Below, in pieces: positions 5,787 through 5,824 of a stretch of 5,824 nt of DNA. Origin of the DNA: Thermoplasmata archaeon. GTDB lineage: Archaea > Thermoplasmatota > Thermoplasmata > Thermoplasmatales > Thermoplasmataceae. The notes under the pieces are model-generated. The model was not told the origin of the DNA, ran no database searches, and saw only the letters and a program-made list of their open reading frames with translations. The stretch's first letter is position 1; every line of letters begins with the position of its first letter. The position numbers and the translations under genes were made by a program. The DNA lies in assembly GCA_021845155.1 (NCBI GenBank), contig JAKBSB010000091.1, positions 1 to 5,824 on the forward strand, given 5' to 3'.

Positions 5787-5824
5787 ATGGGAACTGCTGA
5801 CGATCTTCCAGAAAAGGTGGCTCC
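5787..5824 (+). CDS. Possible start of a further gene (truncated at window end)
   Basis: An ATG at 5787 opens a frame that stays open to the window edge and reads MGTADDLPEKVA. Nine of the 11 complete codons after the ATG start with a purine, as in real genes here. There is no SD and no clear TATA box, and twelve codons are too few to identify anything. The opposite strand in the same register is also open (ending in TAA at 5768-5766), so a convergent gene is a competing reading. Confidence 0.22.
   Translation, partial: MGTADDLPEKVA

Noticed and set aside
5766..5824. End of a convergent gene on the - strand (reading ...SSSHDFGKEN, stop at 5768-5766)
   Set aside because: It is open but only 18 codons are visible, and first-position purine bias is weaker than for the + strand frame in the same register. 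Undecidable here; the + strand reading is listed at low confidence.

Overview
This window looks like chromosomal DNA of an archaeon of the Thermoplasmata (Thermoplasma/Ferroplasma-like). Three observations point there. The nicotinate phosphoribosyltransferase matches, almost block for block, what I remember of the structurally studied Thermoplasma acidophilum enzyme, including its C-terminal four-cysteine zinc knuckle. AGG/AGA arginine and ATA isoleucine codons are very common. Two apparent transcription-unit starts have TATA-like boxes and no Shine-Dalgarno (SD) sequence, while genes inside units have SD sequences or ATGA overlaps. The placement is inference from the sequence; no search was run. 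All supported genes are on the + strand.

Layout. (1) Bases 1-230 hold the 3' end of a histidine-phosphatase gene, followed by a pyrimidine-rich stretch that may be a terminator. (2) Bases 231-341 are a short promoter-bearing gap containing a 24-codon micro-ORF that ends in an ATGA overlap with cysS. (3) Bases 342-3485 are a tightly overlapping unit of cysS (cysteinyl-tRNA synthetase), pncA (nicotinamidase-like cysteine hydrolase) and pncB (nicotinate phosphoribosyltransferase). (4) Bases 3486-3558 are an AT-rich promoter gap. (5) Bases 3559-5769 are a second unit: a family 2 glycosyltransferase, an unrecognised 74-residue protein, and a two-domain protein with a flavin/F420-type split-barrel-like N-terminus and a class I SAM-dependent methyltransferase C-terminus. 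(6) The last 55 bases hold a pyrimidine run and possibly the start of another gene.

How the genes work together. pncA and pncB encode consecutive steps of NAD salvage: nicotinamide to nicotinate, then nicotinate plus PRPP to nicotinate mononucleotide. They are welded to cysS by overlaps of 35 and 19 bases, with ribosome binding sites inside the upstream coding sequences. The glycosyltransferase, small ORF and methyltransferase fusion resemble a modification cassette for a glycan, lipid or other small molecule, but the substrate cannot be read from sequence.

Most of the window is ordinary housekeeping content. The points most worth a second look are the split-barrel/methyltransferase fusion, the aspartate at a position where bacterial cysteinyl-tRNA synthetase has a zinc-ligand cysteine, and the coupled 74-residue orphan. 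I see no CRISPR array, insertion sequence, tRNA or rRNA.
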